Positions 24,682 through 33,339 of a stretch of 64,000 nucleotides of DNA are shown here, piece by piece. The stretch is from JANMAT01 sp031359995 (GTDB taxonomy: Bacteria > Actinomycetota > Acidimicrobiia > Acidimicrobiales > Ilumatobacteraceae). The stretch is from assembly GCA_031359995.1 (NCBI GenBank), contig JANMAT010000133.1, forward strand, positions 16,990 to 80,989. The letters run 5' to 3'. A program made the position numbers and the translations under genes. Position 1 is the first letter of the stretch. Every line of letters starts with the position of its first letter. A model generated the notes under the pieces. It did no database searches, was not told the DNA's origin, and was given only the letters and a program-made list of their open reading frames with translations.

Positions 24682-25392
24682 GTGGCTGAACACGGCACGG
24701 GCGTCCGAGTCGACAAGGTCATCCGCCTCGTCGGCGCCAGTCCGACCTCGTGGGAGGACGCGGCGCGCGTGGTCGTGGCCGACGCGTCGAAGACGATCCG
24801 CGAGCTGACGGTGGCCCGCGTGATCGACCTCGACGTCCGCATCCTCGGCGATGACGACCGCCTCTACCGCGTGATGCTCGAGCTGGCGTTCCGTGTCGAC
24901 CGATCGCGCACGACGCCCACCGGCCATCAGATCCAGGTGCACCGCTACCTCGTGGTCGGCAACGCCACCCTCACCAGCACCGAGCTGGAACGCGTCGTCA
25001 CGGCCCGGCGCCTGCGCGGACCGGCCGAGGTCCACGTGGTGGTGCCCGCGGCGGCCGAGCCGCTCGGGCCCCTGCTGCTGGGCGATCCCAGCAGCGGCTT
25101 CGTGATGGCCGAAGCCCAGCTGCAGGAGGCGTCGCGCGCCGCCAGCCTCGAGGCGGCCGACCGCCTCGAGGCCTTCCTGCACGTCCTCGAACGGCTCGAC
25201 GTGAGCGCGACAGGCGAGGTCGGTCCCTCGCACCCGGTGCACGCGGTGGAGCAGGTGCTGGCCCGCGGCGACTTCGACGAGATCATCGTGTCGACGCTGC
25301 CGTCCAGCCTGTCGCGTTGGTTGCGCCTCGATCTGCCGACGCGACTGCGGCGGGCCACCACCATCCCGGTGACCCACATCGAGACCGAGTAG
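24682..25392 (+). CDS. Dodecin domain fused to a Usp-like domain
   Basis: A 236-residue protein. Residues 9-74 form a second dodecin domain (VDKVIRLVGASPTSWEDAA, then IRELTVARVIDLDVRI and YRVMLELAF), again with Val44 at the flavin Trp position and Arg63 at the Gln position. Residues 114-236 look like a Usp/Rossmann-type domain: VHVVVPAAAEPLG, a long helix, and FDEIIVSTLPSSLSRWL followed by a terminal strand TIPVTHIE. GTG start 8 bp after the dodecin stop, so the two are one operon. A 12-mer shell decorated with Usp domains is an inference. Confidence 0.7.
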   Translation: MAEHGTGVRVDKVIRLVGASPTSWEDAARVVVADASKTIRELTVARVIDLDVRILGDDDRLYRVMLELAFRVDRSRTTPTGHQIQVHRYLVVGNATLTSTELERVVTARRLRGPAEVHVVVPAAAEPLGPLLLGDPSSGFVMAEAQLQEASRAASLEAADRLEAFLHVLERLDVSATGEVGPSHPVHAVEQVLARGDFDEIIVSTLPSSLSRWLRLDLPTRLRRATTIPVTHIETE

Positions 25393-25421
25393 CGACGACC
25401 GATCCCGGCCGACTCGACCGG

Positions 25422-26699
25422 TCAGTCGTCGAAGATGAGCGCCCGGATCGCCTCGGCCACGCCATCGTTCTGGCCGAGCACCTCGGCGATCTCGTCATCG
25501 GAGAACCCCAACTCGCTCATCACCTCGGCGGTGTGCTCACCGAGGTTCGGCGCCCCACGACGAACACCTGACCCCGGCGTATCGCTCAGCTGCACGACGT
25601 TGGTGACGACCTTGGCAGTGCCGAATCCGGCGACGTCGACGTCGGCGAGGTACTCGTTGGCGATCACCTGAGGGTCGGTGAAGAGCTCCTCATAGGTGCG
25701 CACCCGCTCCCAGATGATCTCGGGCTCGCCGAGCAGGAAGTCCTCCCATGCGCGCGTCGTCTTCGAGGCGAATGCGGTGGCCACGAGCTCGCGGATCTCG
25801 TCGACGCCGTCGGCGCTGCCGCGGGCGCCGATGCGCTTGGCACCGTTGTTCCAGCGCGGGTCGGCGACCACCTCGGGCCGATCGGCGAATATCCAGAACG
25901 CGTCCCACGAGGCGTCGCTCATGGCCACGGCGAGGAGGAACGACCCACCATCGGCGGTCTCGTACACACCGTACGGGCACTTGATGTTGGCGTTGTACGG
26001 CCCGGAGCGACGCAACGACTCGGTGCTCATGGACGTGTGGGCGATCTCCCACGCCTGCAACCACATCATCGCCCCCAACGCCGAGATGTCGACCTGCTGT
26101 CCTCGGCCGGTGCGCTCCCGGGCGAAGAGCGCCGTCATGACGCCGAGCGCGAGCTGCATCGAGCCGCCATGGTCGGCCACCGCAGCACCCGGTGGCATGG
26201 GCGGGCCGTCCACCGGGCCCGAGATGGCGGCCAACCCACTGCGCGCCTGGGCGGCGCCGTCGAGCATCGCCTTGTCGGCCTGGGGGCCGCGCGGCCCGAA
26301 CCCCGAGACGCGGGCGTGGATCAGGCGCGGGTTCGAAGGAGCGAGCTGCTCGTAGGTGAGACCCATGCGTTCGAGCGCGTCCCTGCGGTAGTTGGTGACC
26401 AGAACGTCGGCCTCGACGACGAGACGGCGGAGCACCTCGCGGCCGACCTCGGAGTGGGCGTCGACCACCATGCCGCGCTTGTTCCGGTTCATCGCCACGT
26501 ACTGGGTGCCCGGCACACCCGGTGGGGGCGAGAACCCGTGGCCGTGCACGTGACGGTTCAGCTCACCGCCGGGACGTTCGATCTTGACCACGTCGGCGCC
26601 CATGTCGGCGAGGTACGCGGAGGCGTGCGGTCCCTGCACCGCGATCGTCAGATCGACGACCTTCACCCCCGTCAACGGTCCGAGGTGCACGTCCGTCAT
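25422..26699 (-). CDS. Family III CoA-transferase (CaiB/BaiF)
   Basis: A 425-residue protein with the interlocked-fold signatures VVDLTIAVQGPHASAYLADM near the N-terminus, MNRNKRGMVVD and RLIHARVSGFG. The catalytic Asp probably lies in MLDGAAQARSG (the Asp169 equivalent of formyl-CoA transferase). It moves CoA between carboxylic acids. Unlike the racemase-like paralogue at 15920-17044 it retains the transferase Asp. Single gene, convergent with the dodecin operon. Confidence 0.88.
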   Translation of the reverse strand: MTDVHLGPLTGVKVVDLTIAVQGPHASAYLADMGADVVKIERPGGELNRHVHGHGFSPPPGVPGTQYVAMNRNKRGMVVDAHSEVGREVLRRLVVEADVLVTNYRRDALERMGLTYEQLAPSNPRLIHARVSGFGPRGPQADKAMLDGAAQARSGLAAISGPVDGPPMPPGAAVADHGGSMQLALGVMTALFARERTGRGQQVDISALGAMMWLQAWEIAHTSMSTESLRRSGPYNANIKCPYGVYETADGGSFLLAVAMSDASWDAFWIFADRPEVVADPRWNNGAKRIGARGSADGVDEIRELVATAFASKTTRAWEDFLLGEPEIIWERVRTYEELFTDPQVIANEYLADVDVAGFGTAKVVTNVVQLSDTPGSGVRRGAPNLGEHTAEVMSELGFSDDEIAEVLGQNDGVAEAIRALIFDD

Positions 26700-26783
26700 G
26701 TCGACCCCCTTGTGTGCACGGGTCGACCGGCACGCCCCAATGGTGTCACCATTCGCGACCGGCGCGAACCACGCAGGCCTGGC

Positions 26784-28076
26784 TCAAACGCGCACCGGGC
26801 GCCCGGTCTGGGCGCCGACCTCGAACACGCGGCGGTAGCGCTCGACTTCGGCGGGCGGGCCCAGGGCCTTGTTCGGGTTGTCCGAGAGCTTCACCGTGGG
26901 CCGACCGTCGGCCGACACGGCCTTGCACACGAGGCTGAAGGGCGCGAGGCGGTCACCACTGACGAGACCGCTGAAGTCGTTGGTCAGCATCGTGCCCCAG
27001 CCGAACGACACCCGCACCCGGCCGGCGAAGTGCTCGTGCAGGTGCTGGATCTCGTCGACATCGAGGCCGTCGGAGAAGATCACCAGCTTGCGGCGCGGGT
27101 CCTCACCGTGGGCCGCCCACCACTGCAGCGCCAGCTCGGCGGCCCGCACCGGATCGCCCGAGTCGATGCGCATGCCGGTCCACGTGGCCAGCCACTCGGG
27201 CGCGCCGCGCAGGAACGCTTCGGTGCCGAACGTGTCGGGCAGCACGACGCGCAGGTTGCCGTCGTGCTCGGCATGCCAGTCGGCCAGCACGCGGTAGGGC
27301 GCCTGGCGCAGCTCTTCGTCGGTGTCGGCCAGCGCGGCGTGCACCATGGGTAGCTCGTGGGCGTTGGTGCCGATGGCCTCCACGTCGTGACGCATGGCGA
27401 TGAGGCAGTTCGACGTGCCCACGAAGCGCTCGCCCAGGCCGTCCATGAGTGCCTGCACGCACCAGTCCTGCCACAGGAACGAGTGCCGGCGCCGCGTGCC
27501 GAAGTCGGCCAGGCGGAGCGCGTCGAGCTCACGGAGCCGTTCGACCTTCTCCCACACCCTCGTCATGGCGCGGGCGTACAGAACCTGAAGTTCGAAGCGG
27601 CCCATGTCGCGCAGCACGGCTCGACTGCGCAGCTCCATCAGGATGCTCAGCGCCGGGACCTCCCACAGCATCACCTCGGGCCACGGTCCTTCGAACACCA
27701 GCTCGAACTGACCGTCGCGGATGTCGAGGTGGTACGCCGGCAGGCGGACGGCGTCGAGCCACTCCATGAACTCGCTGGTGAACATGTGGCGCTTGCCGTA
27801 GAACGTGTTGCCCCGCAGCCAGGTGGACTCGCCGCGCGACAGGCGCAGCGAGCGCGTGTGGTCGAGCTGCTCGCGCAGCTCGCCCTCGTCGACCAGTTCG
27901 GCGAGGCGCACGTCGGTGGTGCGGTTCACCAGCTGGAAGCGCACCGACACGTGGGGTCGGTTGCGCAGCACCGACTGGCACATCAGGAGCTTGTAGAAGT
28001 CGGTGTCGATGAGCGACCGCACGATGGGGTCGATCTTCCAGTTGTGGTTGTGGACCCGCGTGGCGAGGTCGACCAT
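26784..28076 (-). CDS. pncB: Nicotinate phosphoribosyltransferase
   Basis: A 430-residue NAPRTase. SLIDTDFYKLLMCQSVL is the N-terminal substrate loop. FGTRRRHSFLWQDW and GTSNCLIAMRHDVEAIGTNA carry the phosphate-binding and autophosphorylated-His regions. MRIDSGDPVRAAE and KLVIFSDGLDV form the PRPP site, and SFGWGTMLTND the C-terminal loop. It makes nicotinate mononucleotide from nicotinate and PRPP (ATP-stimulated) in NAD salvage. The start at 28076 is 1 bp after the alpha/beta hydrolase stop, so the two are coupled. Confidence 0.9.
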   Translation of the reverse strand: MVDLATRVHNHNWKIDPIVRSLIDTDFYKLLMCQSVLRNRPHVSVRFQLVNRTTDVRLAELVDEGELREQLDHTRSLRLSRGESTWLRGNTFYGKRHMFTSEFMEWLDAVRLPAYHLDIRDGQFELVFEGPWPEVMLWEVPALSILMELRSRAVLRDMGRFELQVLYARAMTRVWEKVERLRELDALRLADFGTRRRHSFLWQDWCVQALMDGLGERFVGTSNCLIAMRHDVEAIGTNAHELPMVHAALADTDEELRQAPYRVLADWHAEHDGNLRVVLPDTFGTEAFLRGAPEWLATWTGMRIDSGDPVRAAELALQWWAAHGEDPRRKLVIFSDGLDVDEIQHLHEHFAGRVRVSFGWGTMLTNDFSGLVSGDRLAPFSLVCKAVSADGRPTVKLSDNPNKALGPPAEVERYRRVFEVGAQTGRPVRV

Positions 28077-28077
28077 G

Positions 28078-28938
28078 TCACGCCCCTCCCGCGAAGCGGC
28101 CGAGCTGGCCGATGATCGAGCGGGCCACGAGCACACCGTCCTCCATCGGGGCGAAGTGGGTGACTCCGGCGAGGATCTCGAGGCGGGCGTCGCCCAGCGC
28201 CGCCGCGACCAACGGCGCCACCATCGGCGGCAGCTCGTTCCCCATGGCGATCTCGGCACCGGCGACCACGGCCGTGGGGCAGGTGATCGCCGCGAAGCGC
28301 GAGAAGTCGAGCCGTTCGTTGGTCTCGTAGATGCTGGCCTCGGTCTCACCCGAGCACGTGAGCTTCACCGTGCCGTCGGGTTGGGCCGCGCTGCCCGTCG
28401 CCACGTACGCCCGCACGGCCTCGGGCTCGCAGCCGGCGAACGGCGGCTTCGAGCGGAAGCGGGCCACCGCCTCGTCGGCCGACGCGAACACCAGACGCCG
28501 GCGTCGTGACGCCTCGATCAGGCCCGAGGGCGGCGGCTTGGTGTCCCACGTGTCGGGGATGAGCACGGGTTCGAACGCCCAGCACGCCCGCAACGTGCCC
28601 GGGTGCTGCTGCTCGGCGCGCACCAGGGTCGCCGCGCCGAGCGAGTGACCGGCAGCCAGCACCGGCGCGCCGCCGATGGCGGCGACGGCGGCCAGCACCT
28701 CGGCCGTGAACCAGTGGCGCTCGACGGGGATCTTCGCGTGGGCCTGCTGCGATGCGCCGTGGCCACGGAAGTCGAGCCCGTAGCAGTGGAACATGGGCTG
28801 CAGGTGCGGCACCACCGTGGCCCACATGCCCGAGTTCAGGCCGTTGCCGTGGGTGAGCAGCAACGGCGGCCCGTCGCCGCCCAGATCGTGCAGGGCGGCG
28901 TGCTCGCCGTCGTCGTCTCGCAGCTGCCGGATGTCCAT
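28078..28938 (-). CDS. Alpha/beta hydrolase
   Basis: A 286-residue hydrolase: PPLLLTHGNGLNSGMW (oxyanion loop HGNG), nucleophile elbow AAGHSLGAATLV (Ser), and a C-terminal VTHFAPMEDG with the catalytic His. The acidic member is probably in VVAGAEIAMG or just before. Substrate unknown. It is the upstream gene of a two-gene unit with pncB, an arrangement without a known functional link. Confidence 0.85.
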   Translation of the reverse strand: MDIRQLRDDDGEHAALHDLGGDGPPLLLTHGNGLNSGMWATVVPHLQPMFHCYGLDFRGHGASQQAHAKIPVERHWFTAEVLAAVAAIGGAPVLAAGHSLGAATLVRAEQQHPGTLRACWAFEPVLIPDTWDTKPPPSGLIEASRRRRLVFASADEAVARFRSKPPFAGCEPEAVRAYVATGSAAQPDGTVKLTCSGETEASIYETNERLDFSRFAAITCPTAVVAGAEIAMGNELPPMVAPLVAAALGDARLEILAGVTHFAPMEDGVLVARSIIGQLGRFAGGA

Positions 28939-29062
28939 ACCGGTCGCCGACCCTACGGTGCCGGCCCGACCGGCCGCTACCCACGTGGCCGGACGCCGTG
29001 ACCGTCGGTGGCCTCGCCCGACCGGGCCGCCGACCGCGAGACTGGGAGGAGGGGGTGGTTCC

Positions 29063-30115
29063 GTGACCGAGTTGATCGATGTGCCGCCGGGGTTGCGTGG
29101 CGTCGCCGTCACCAGCACCGAGATCGGTGATGTGCTCGGGCGCGAGGGGTACTACCACTACCGCGGCCGGTCGGCGGTCGAGCTGGCCCGCTCCGCGCCG
29201 TTCGAAGCGGTGGCCGCCCTCGTGCTCGACGGTTCGACGGCGCCGCTCGACCCCGACCGCTCGCTGCCGGCGCCGGTGGCCGCGCTCGTCGATCGCATCG
29301 ACCTGCGTACGGGCATCAGCCTGCTCGGCACCACCCTCGGCTTCCGACCCCTCGTCGAGATCAGCTCCGACGAACGCCGGGCCGACGCCGTGCGCCTGAT
29401 CGGCGCCATGCCCACGTTGGTCGCGTCGATCCTGCGGGGCGAAGCGGTGGCGCCCGAACCCTCGCTCGGCCACGTCGCCGACTTCCTGCGCATGGTCACC
29501 GGCGCGCCGGCGCCGGCCGAGCGGGTGCGGGCGCTCGAGGCGTACTTCGTCCTCACCATCGATCACGGGTTCAGCAACTCCGCCTTCGCCACCCGCGTGG
29601 TCGCCTCGTCGGGCGCCGACCTGGGCGCCTGCGCGCTGGCCGGGTTCGGGTCCTTGAGCGGCCCCCGCCACGGTGCCGATGTCGAGCGGGTCCTCGCCAT
29701 GTTCGACGCGATCGGCGAGCCCGAACGCGCCGAGGACTGGCTGCGGGCCGAGATGGCCGGCGGCCGCCGGCTGCAGGGCTTCGGGCACTCGGTGTACCAA
29801 CGCCCCGATCCCCGCCTCGGGCTGCTGCGCGAGTTCGGCGCCGCGCTGGCGCCCGACCGCCATCGCATGGCGCTGGCGGTCGAGGCCGCCGGGTCACGCC
29901 TGCTGGCCGGACGCCGGCTGGAACCGAACCTCGACCTGCACGCGCCCGTGGTGCTCGAAGGCTGCGGGCTCCCCCGCGGGTCGTTCACGGCCACCTTCGC
30001 GGCGGCGCGCGTCGTGGGATGGTGCGCCCACGCCCTCGAGCAGGCGGGCGAGTCCAGGATCGTGCGGCCCGCCGCCCACTACGTCGGCCCGCCTCCCGAG
30101 CCGCCCGACCGCTGA
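29063..30115 (+). CDS. Citrate synthase family protein
   Basis: A 350-residue protein with the full catalytic set: His168 in TIDHGFSNSAFA, His203 in LSGPRHGAD, His242 in FGHSVYQRPDPR and Asp291 in NLDLHAP. It is shorter than typical GltA (370-430) and has Ser in place of the usual Arg after the FGH motif. It could be a citrate or 2-methylcitrate synthase paralogue. GTG start after a very strong GGAGGAGGGGG site. Single gene, divergent from the hydrolase-pncB unit. Confidence 0.82.
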   Translation: MTELIDVPPGLRGVAVTSTEIGDVLGREGYYHYRGRSAVELARSAPFEAVAALVLDGSTAPLDPDRSLPAPVAALVDRIDLRTGISLLGTTLGFRPLVEISSDERRADAVRLIGAMPTLVASILRGEAVAPEPSLGHVADFLRMVTGAPAPAERVRALEAYFVLTIDHGFSNSAFATRVVASSGADLGACALAGFGSLSGPRHGADVERVLAMFDAIGEPERAEDWLRAEMAGGRRLQGFGHSVYQRPDPRLGLLREFGAALAPDRHRMALAVEAAGSRLLAGRRLEPNLDLHAPVVLEGCGLPRGSFTATFAAARVVGWCAHALEQAGESRIVRPAAHYVGPPPEPPDR

Positions 30116-30162
30116 CGACCCCAACCGAACCCGGAATCGGCAGACCCCATAGGGTGCGCACC

Positions 30163-30711
30163 GTGAACGACGACGCCGAAGACAGGAGGCCCGGCCCGTG
30201 GGGGCGGCTCTCCCGGGGGCGCCGTGTCACGGTGGTCGTGCTCGCGTTGGCCGTGGTGTGGCTTCTGTCGGCCGTGCCGTTCCCCGGCTACGACATCCCG
30301 AGCGAGGCGAGCCAGCCGACCGTGCAACGAGGCGACCACGTTCGGGTCAACCGCTGGGCCTACGCCTACGGCGACCCGGACCGCGGCGACCTCGTCGTGT
30401 TCGACGCCCTCGCCGGCCAACGTCCGGGCCGGCGCCTCAGCCGGGTCGTTGCCATCGGGGGCGACATCGTCGAGGGGCGCGGAGGTGGACTCGTCGTCAA
30501 CGGGCAGAGCGTCACAGAGTCGTACCTTGCCGCCGGCACGAGGACGAGCGACTTCCAGCCCGTCACGGTGGCGAAGGGGTCGGTGTTCGTGCTCGGCGAC
30601 AACCGCAACAACAGCGCGGATTCCCGCCTCTACGGCCCGATCCTCGGGCCGCTCCTGCGAGGTCGGGTCATGATGATCACCCGGCCGCTCGGTCACATCG
30701 GGTTGCTCTGA
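30163..30711 (+). CDS. Type I signal peptidase homologue lacking the Ser/Lys dyad
   Basis: A 182-residue protein with one N-terminal membrane helix (residues 22-38) and the S26 fold markers: VQRGDHVRVNR (box C-like), RVVAIGGDIVEG (box D) and VFVLGDNRNNSADSRLYGP (box E). The catalytic Ser-Met pair of IPSxSMxPT reads IPSEASQPT, with Ala49 at the nucleophile, and the general-base Lys before RVV is Ser93. Both codons are unambiguous (GCG, AGC). It is probably not a classical signal peptidase. The GTG at 30154 is an alternative start. Confidence 0.8.
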   Translation: MNDDAEDRRPGPWGRLSRGRRVTVVVLALAVVWLLSAVPFPGYDIPSEASQPTVQRGDHVRVNRWAYAYGDPDRGDLVVFDALAGQRPGRRLSRVVAIGGDIVEGRGGGLVVNGQSVTESYLAAGTRTSDFQPVTVAKGSVFVLGDNRNNSADSRLYGPILGPLLRGRVMMITRPLGHIGLL

Positions 30712-30753
30712 TCGCGCCGTGGGCGCTCGTCCCCGACGAGATGGATGGCGGCC

Positions 30754-31150
30754 AACCTCGACGTCCTTGGCGTGCTCGGGGTACACCGCCACGCAGATGC
30801 TGACCGTGACCTTTCGCCCCACGGCGGCGATCAGGAACTCACCGATCGTGCGGTGGATCTTCTCGGCCACCTCCAGCGCGCCCGCCAGGCCGGTGTCGGG
30901 CAGGAGCACCAGGAACTCCTCACCGCCGTGGCGGCTGGTGAAGTCGCTGTCACGCATCGAGGTGTGGAGGGCGGCGCCGGCAGCGGCGAGCCGCGGCGCG
31001 CCGCCTGGGCGACCATGCTGCGATGGCCAGCGCGGCCGCAGCGCCGACGGCCACGAGCGACGTCGCCAGGATGCTGGTGACCATCAGGATCCGGCTGCTG
31101 ATCTTGCCCGTGAGTCGCGTCCTGGAACTGATGCCGATCGGTACGTGCCC
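30754..31150 (-). pseudogene. Diguanylate cyclase gene reduced by internal deletion
   Basis: The upstream part (about 31150-31015) encodes a membrane anchor, with RLTGKISSRILMVTS and a hydrophobic stretch ending LAIAAW. The downstream part (about 31003-30754), in another frame, encodes the end of a GGDEF domain: RDSDFTSRHGGEEFLVLLPD and VTVSICVAVYPEHAKDVE. The region between the anchor and the first half of GGDEF is missing, as are the start codon and the last 20 or so residues. A c-di-GMP synthase is therefore unlikely to be made. Confidence 0.6.
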
Positions 31151-31271
31151 TGCTCCCCGAACGTTCGGCACGCCGGGGCAGTGGGCGCGGCCGCCGGGTC
31201 CTACCTGACCAACTCTTGACCCGCCTGCCCCCGGCACCCCACGGGCGTGAGCGTGCCGTACGCTCTCGTCC

Positions 31272-31562
31272 ATGATCACCATGGTGGAGACCGATCAGGA
31301 GCTCGACGATCTCACCGCTCTCGCCCTCGGTGCCGATCCCGATGAGCCGCTCGGCAACGACGCGGTCCCGATCTGGCAGGTGCTCGGCGGCCCGCACGAT
31401 CCGCTCCTACCCAGCTGGTACATGCCGGCGCCGATGGGCTCGTCGACCCCGCACCGATGGAGCCGGCGCCGACGGCTGATCGTGCTGGTGATCGTGATCG
31501 CCTTCCTCGCCATCGATGCGGCCGGCCTGTGCAGCACCTACGGCCACATCACCATCGCCTGA
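31272..31562 (+). CDS. Small single-pass membrane protein
   Basis: A 96-residue protein. The N-terminal acidic half contains DDLTALALGADPDEPLGND and a proline/tryptophan-rich segment (LLPSWYMPAP). A basic RRRR precedes one predicted membrane helix (LIVLVIVIAFLAIDAAGL) near the C-terminus. It resembles short actinobacterial membrane proteins of unknown function. It sits 48 bp upstream of the TPR-GGDEF gene and may be cotranscribed. Confidence 0.55.
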   Translation: MITMVETDQELDDLTALALGADPDEPLGNDAVPIWQVLGGPHDPLLPSWYMPAPMGSSTPHRWSRRRRLIVLVIVIAFLAIDAAGLCSTYGHITIA

Positions 31563-31610
31563 CCGGCCTCGAACGTTCACGACCGGTGCGCACCTGCCGA
31601 TAGCTCGCAG

Positions 31611-33293
31611 ATGGACGGTTCACGGAGCGAGCACCGATCCGACACCCCGGCGGGCCGATCGGCGTTCGCCGACGCACTCGACGAGCTGGAGTGGCTCCGC
31701 TCGGTCGACGTGGACGCCCGCTACTCGCGCGCCCGCCTCGTCGAGCAGCAGGCCGCGGCCGCCGGCGACGAGTTGGCCCGCCAACGGGCCCGGCTGGTGG
31801 CGGCCGACATGCTCCACCGCTCGGGCGAGGTCACCGAAGGGGCGCGGCTGGCCGTGGAGGTCATGACATGGGCCGAAGGGGCCGGCGCCGGTGCGACGGC
31901 CCTGCGGGCCCGCAGCCACATGGTCTTGTCGTCGGTGTTCGCCGGCATCGGCGATTCGGCGTCCGCCCTCGACCAGGCCGTGCGAGCCCTCGACCTGCGC
32001 GCCGACGATGCGCCCCGGCGCGAGCTGGGCAACCACCTGGTGTGCCTGGCCGACGCGTTGGCTCTGGCCGGCTCGGTCGACGAGGCCCGCCGCCGCTACC
32101 ACGAGGCCCAGGCCGAGTTCGACGCCATCGACGACACCGAGCGCGAGTTGAACGCGCTCAACAACCTGATCGCGCTGGAGAGCGAGTGCGGCGAGTACGC
32201 CCGGGCGTCCGAGGCCGCCGAGCGGCTGGCCGACCTGTCGTTCGGCCGGGCCGAGATGAACCCCAGCTACGCCGAGACGATCGCCCGCGCCCGCCTGGGC
32301 GGTGGCGACCTGGAAGGTGCCGAGCGGTCGGTGCGCCTCGGCATGGAGCTCCTGCGCCGCCAGGGTGACTCCCAGGCGGCGACACCGGCCGAGCTGCTGC
32401 TCACGCAGGCCGAGGTGCTACTGGGCCTCGGCCGGGTGGCCGACGCCGCTGACGCCATCGAGCGCTGCCTCGACGTGTGCCGGCGCCGCGACCTGGCCGG
32501 GATCCGGGTCGAGGCGACCCGCGTGCAGGCCGAGGTGCGCGCCGCGGCGGGCGACTACCGCGACGCCTACGAGACGTACCGCCGCTTCCACCACGAGGCG
32601 GCCACGCTGCGCAGCGTGCAGCAGGAGGCGGCGGCCCGTACGCGCCACGCCCTGTTCGAGACGGCCGAGGCCCGCCGCGACGCCGACCGCTTCTGGCGCC
32701 AGGCCCGCACCGACCCGTTGACCGACATCTACAACCGGCGCTTCATCGACGAGACGCTCCCCCGCTACCTGGCCGGCGCAGCGGCCGATGCGGGTTCGGT
32801 GCTCGTGGCCGCCATCGTCGACATCGACCACTTCAAGGCGATCAACGACCGGCACTCGCACGCGGTGGGCGACCAGGTGCTGGTGCGGGTGGCGGCCAAG
32901 CTGCGCGAGGTCGCCCAGATCGACGGGTCACGTTCCGATCGTCCCGGCTTCGCCGCCCGCCTCGGGGGCGAGGAGTTCCTGCTCGTGCGCACCATCAGCT
33001 CGGGCTCCACGCTCGAGCCGGTCGACACGGTGCGTCGTCGCGTCGCCGCCTTCGACTGGTCCTCGATCGCGCCGGGGCTGCAGGTGCGGCTCAGCGCCGG
33101 CGTGGCCGTGGCCCGGCCGGCCGACACCCAGTCCACGCTGCTCGGCCGGGCCGATCAGTACCTGTACATGGCCAAGACCGACGGCCGCGACCGCGTCATC
33201 GGCGAGACGGGCAAGGTCGCCGCCCGCCGCGGCCCGCCCGACGACACGCCGGGCGGATACGAGTTGGAAACGCGCGCGGCGACAGCGCCGTAA
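31611..33293 (+). CDS. Cytoplasmic diguanylate cyclase with TPR-like sensor region
   Basis: A 560-residue protein. The first 370 residues are helical TPR-like repeats. A short coiled linker (TRHALFETAEARRDADRFW) leads to a GGDEF domain: DPLTDIYNRRFIDE, VDIDHFKAINDRHSHAVGD and the signature LGGEEF, with YLYMAKTDGRDRV at the end. The motif is catalytically competent (GGEEF), so it should make c-di-GMP. No inhibitory-site RxxD is obvious before GGEEF. No membrane helix or receiver domain. It is the intact counterpart of the broken GGDEF gene upstream. Confidence 0.88.
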   Translation: MDGSRSEHRSDTPAGRSAFADALDELEWLRSVDVDARYSRARLVEQQAAAAGDELARQRARLVAADMLHRSGEVTEGARLAVEVMTWAEGAGAGATALRARSHMVLSSVFAGIGDSASALDQAVRALDLRADDAPRRELGNHLVCLADALALAGSVDEARRRYHEAQAEFDAIDDTERELNALNNLIALESECGEYARASEAAERLADLSFGRAEMNPSYAETIARARLGGGDLEGAERSVRLGMELLRRQGDSQAATPAELLLTQAEVLLGLGRVADAADAIERCLDVCRRRDLAGIRVEATRVQAEVRAAAGDYRDAYETYRRFHHEAATLRSVQQEAAARTRHALFETAEARRDADRFWRQARTDPLTDIYNRRFIDETLPRYLAGAAADAGSVLVAAIVDIDHFKAINDRHSHAVGDQVLVRVAAKLREVAQIDGSRSDRPGFAARLGGEEFLLVRTISSGSTLEPVDTVRRRVAAFDWSSIAPGLQVRLSAGVAVARPADTQSTLLGRADQYLYMAKTDGRDRVIGETGKVAARRGPPDDTPGGYELETRAATAP

Positions 33294-33339
33294 CGATGCC
33301 CGTGGAAGACGGGGTGGTCACCCACCGGAGGAGCCGCCC

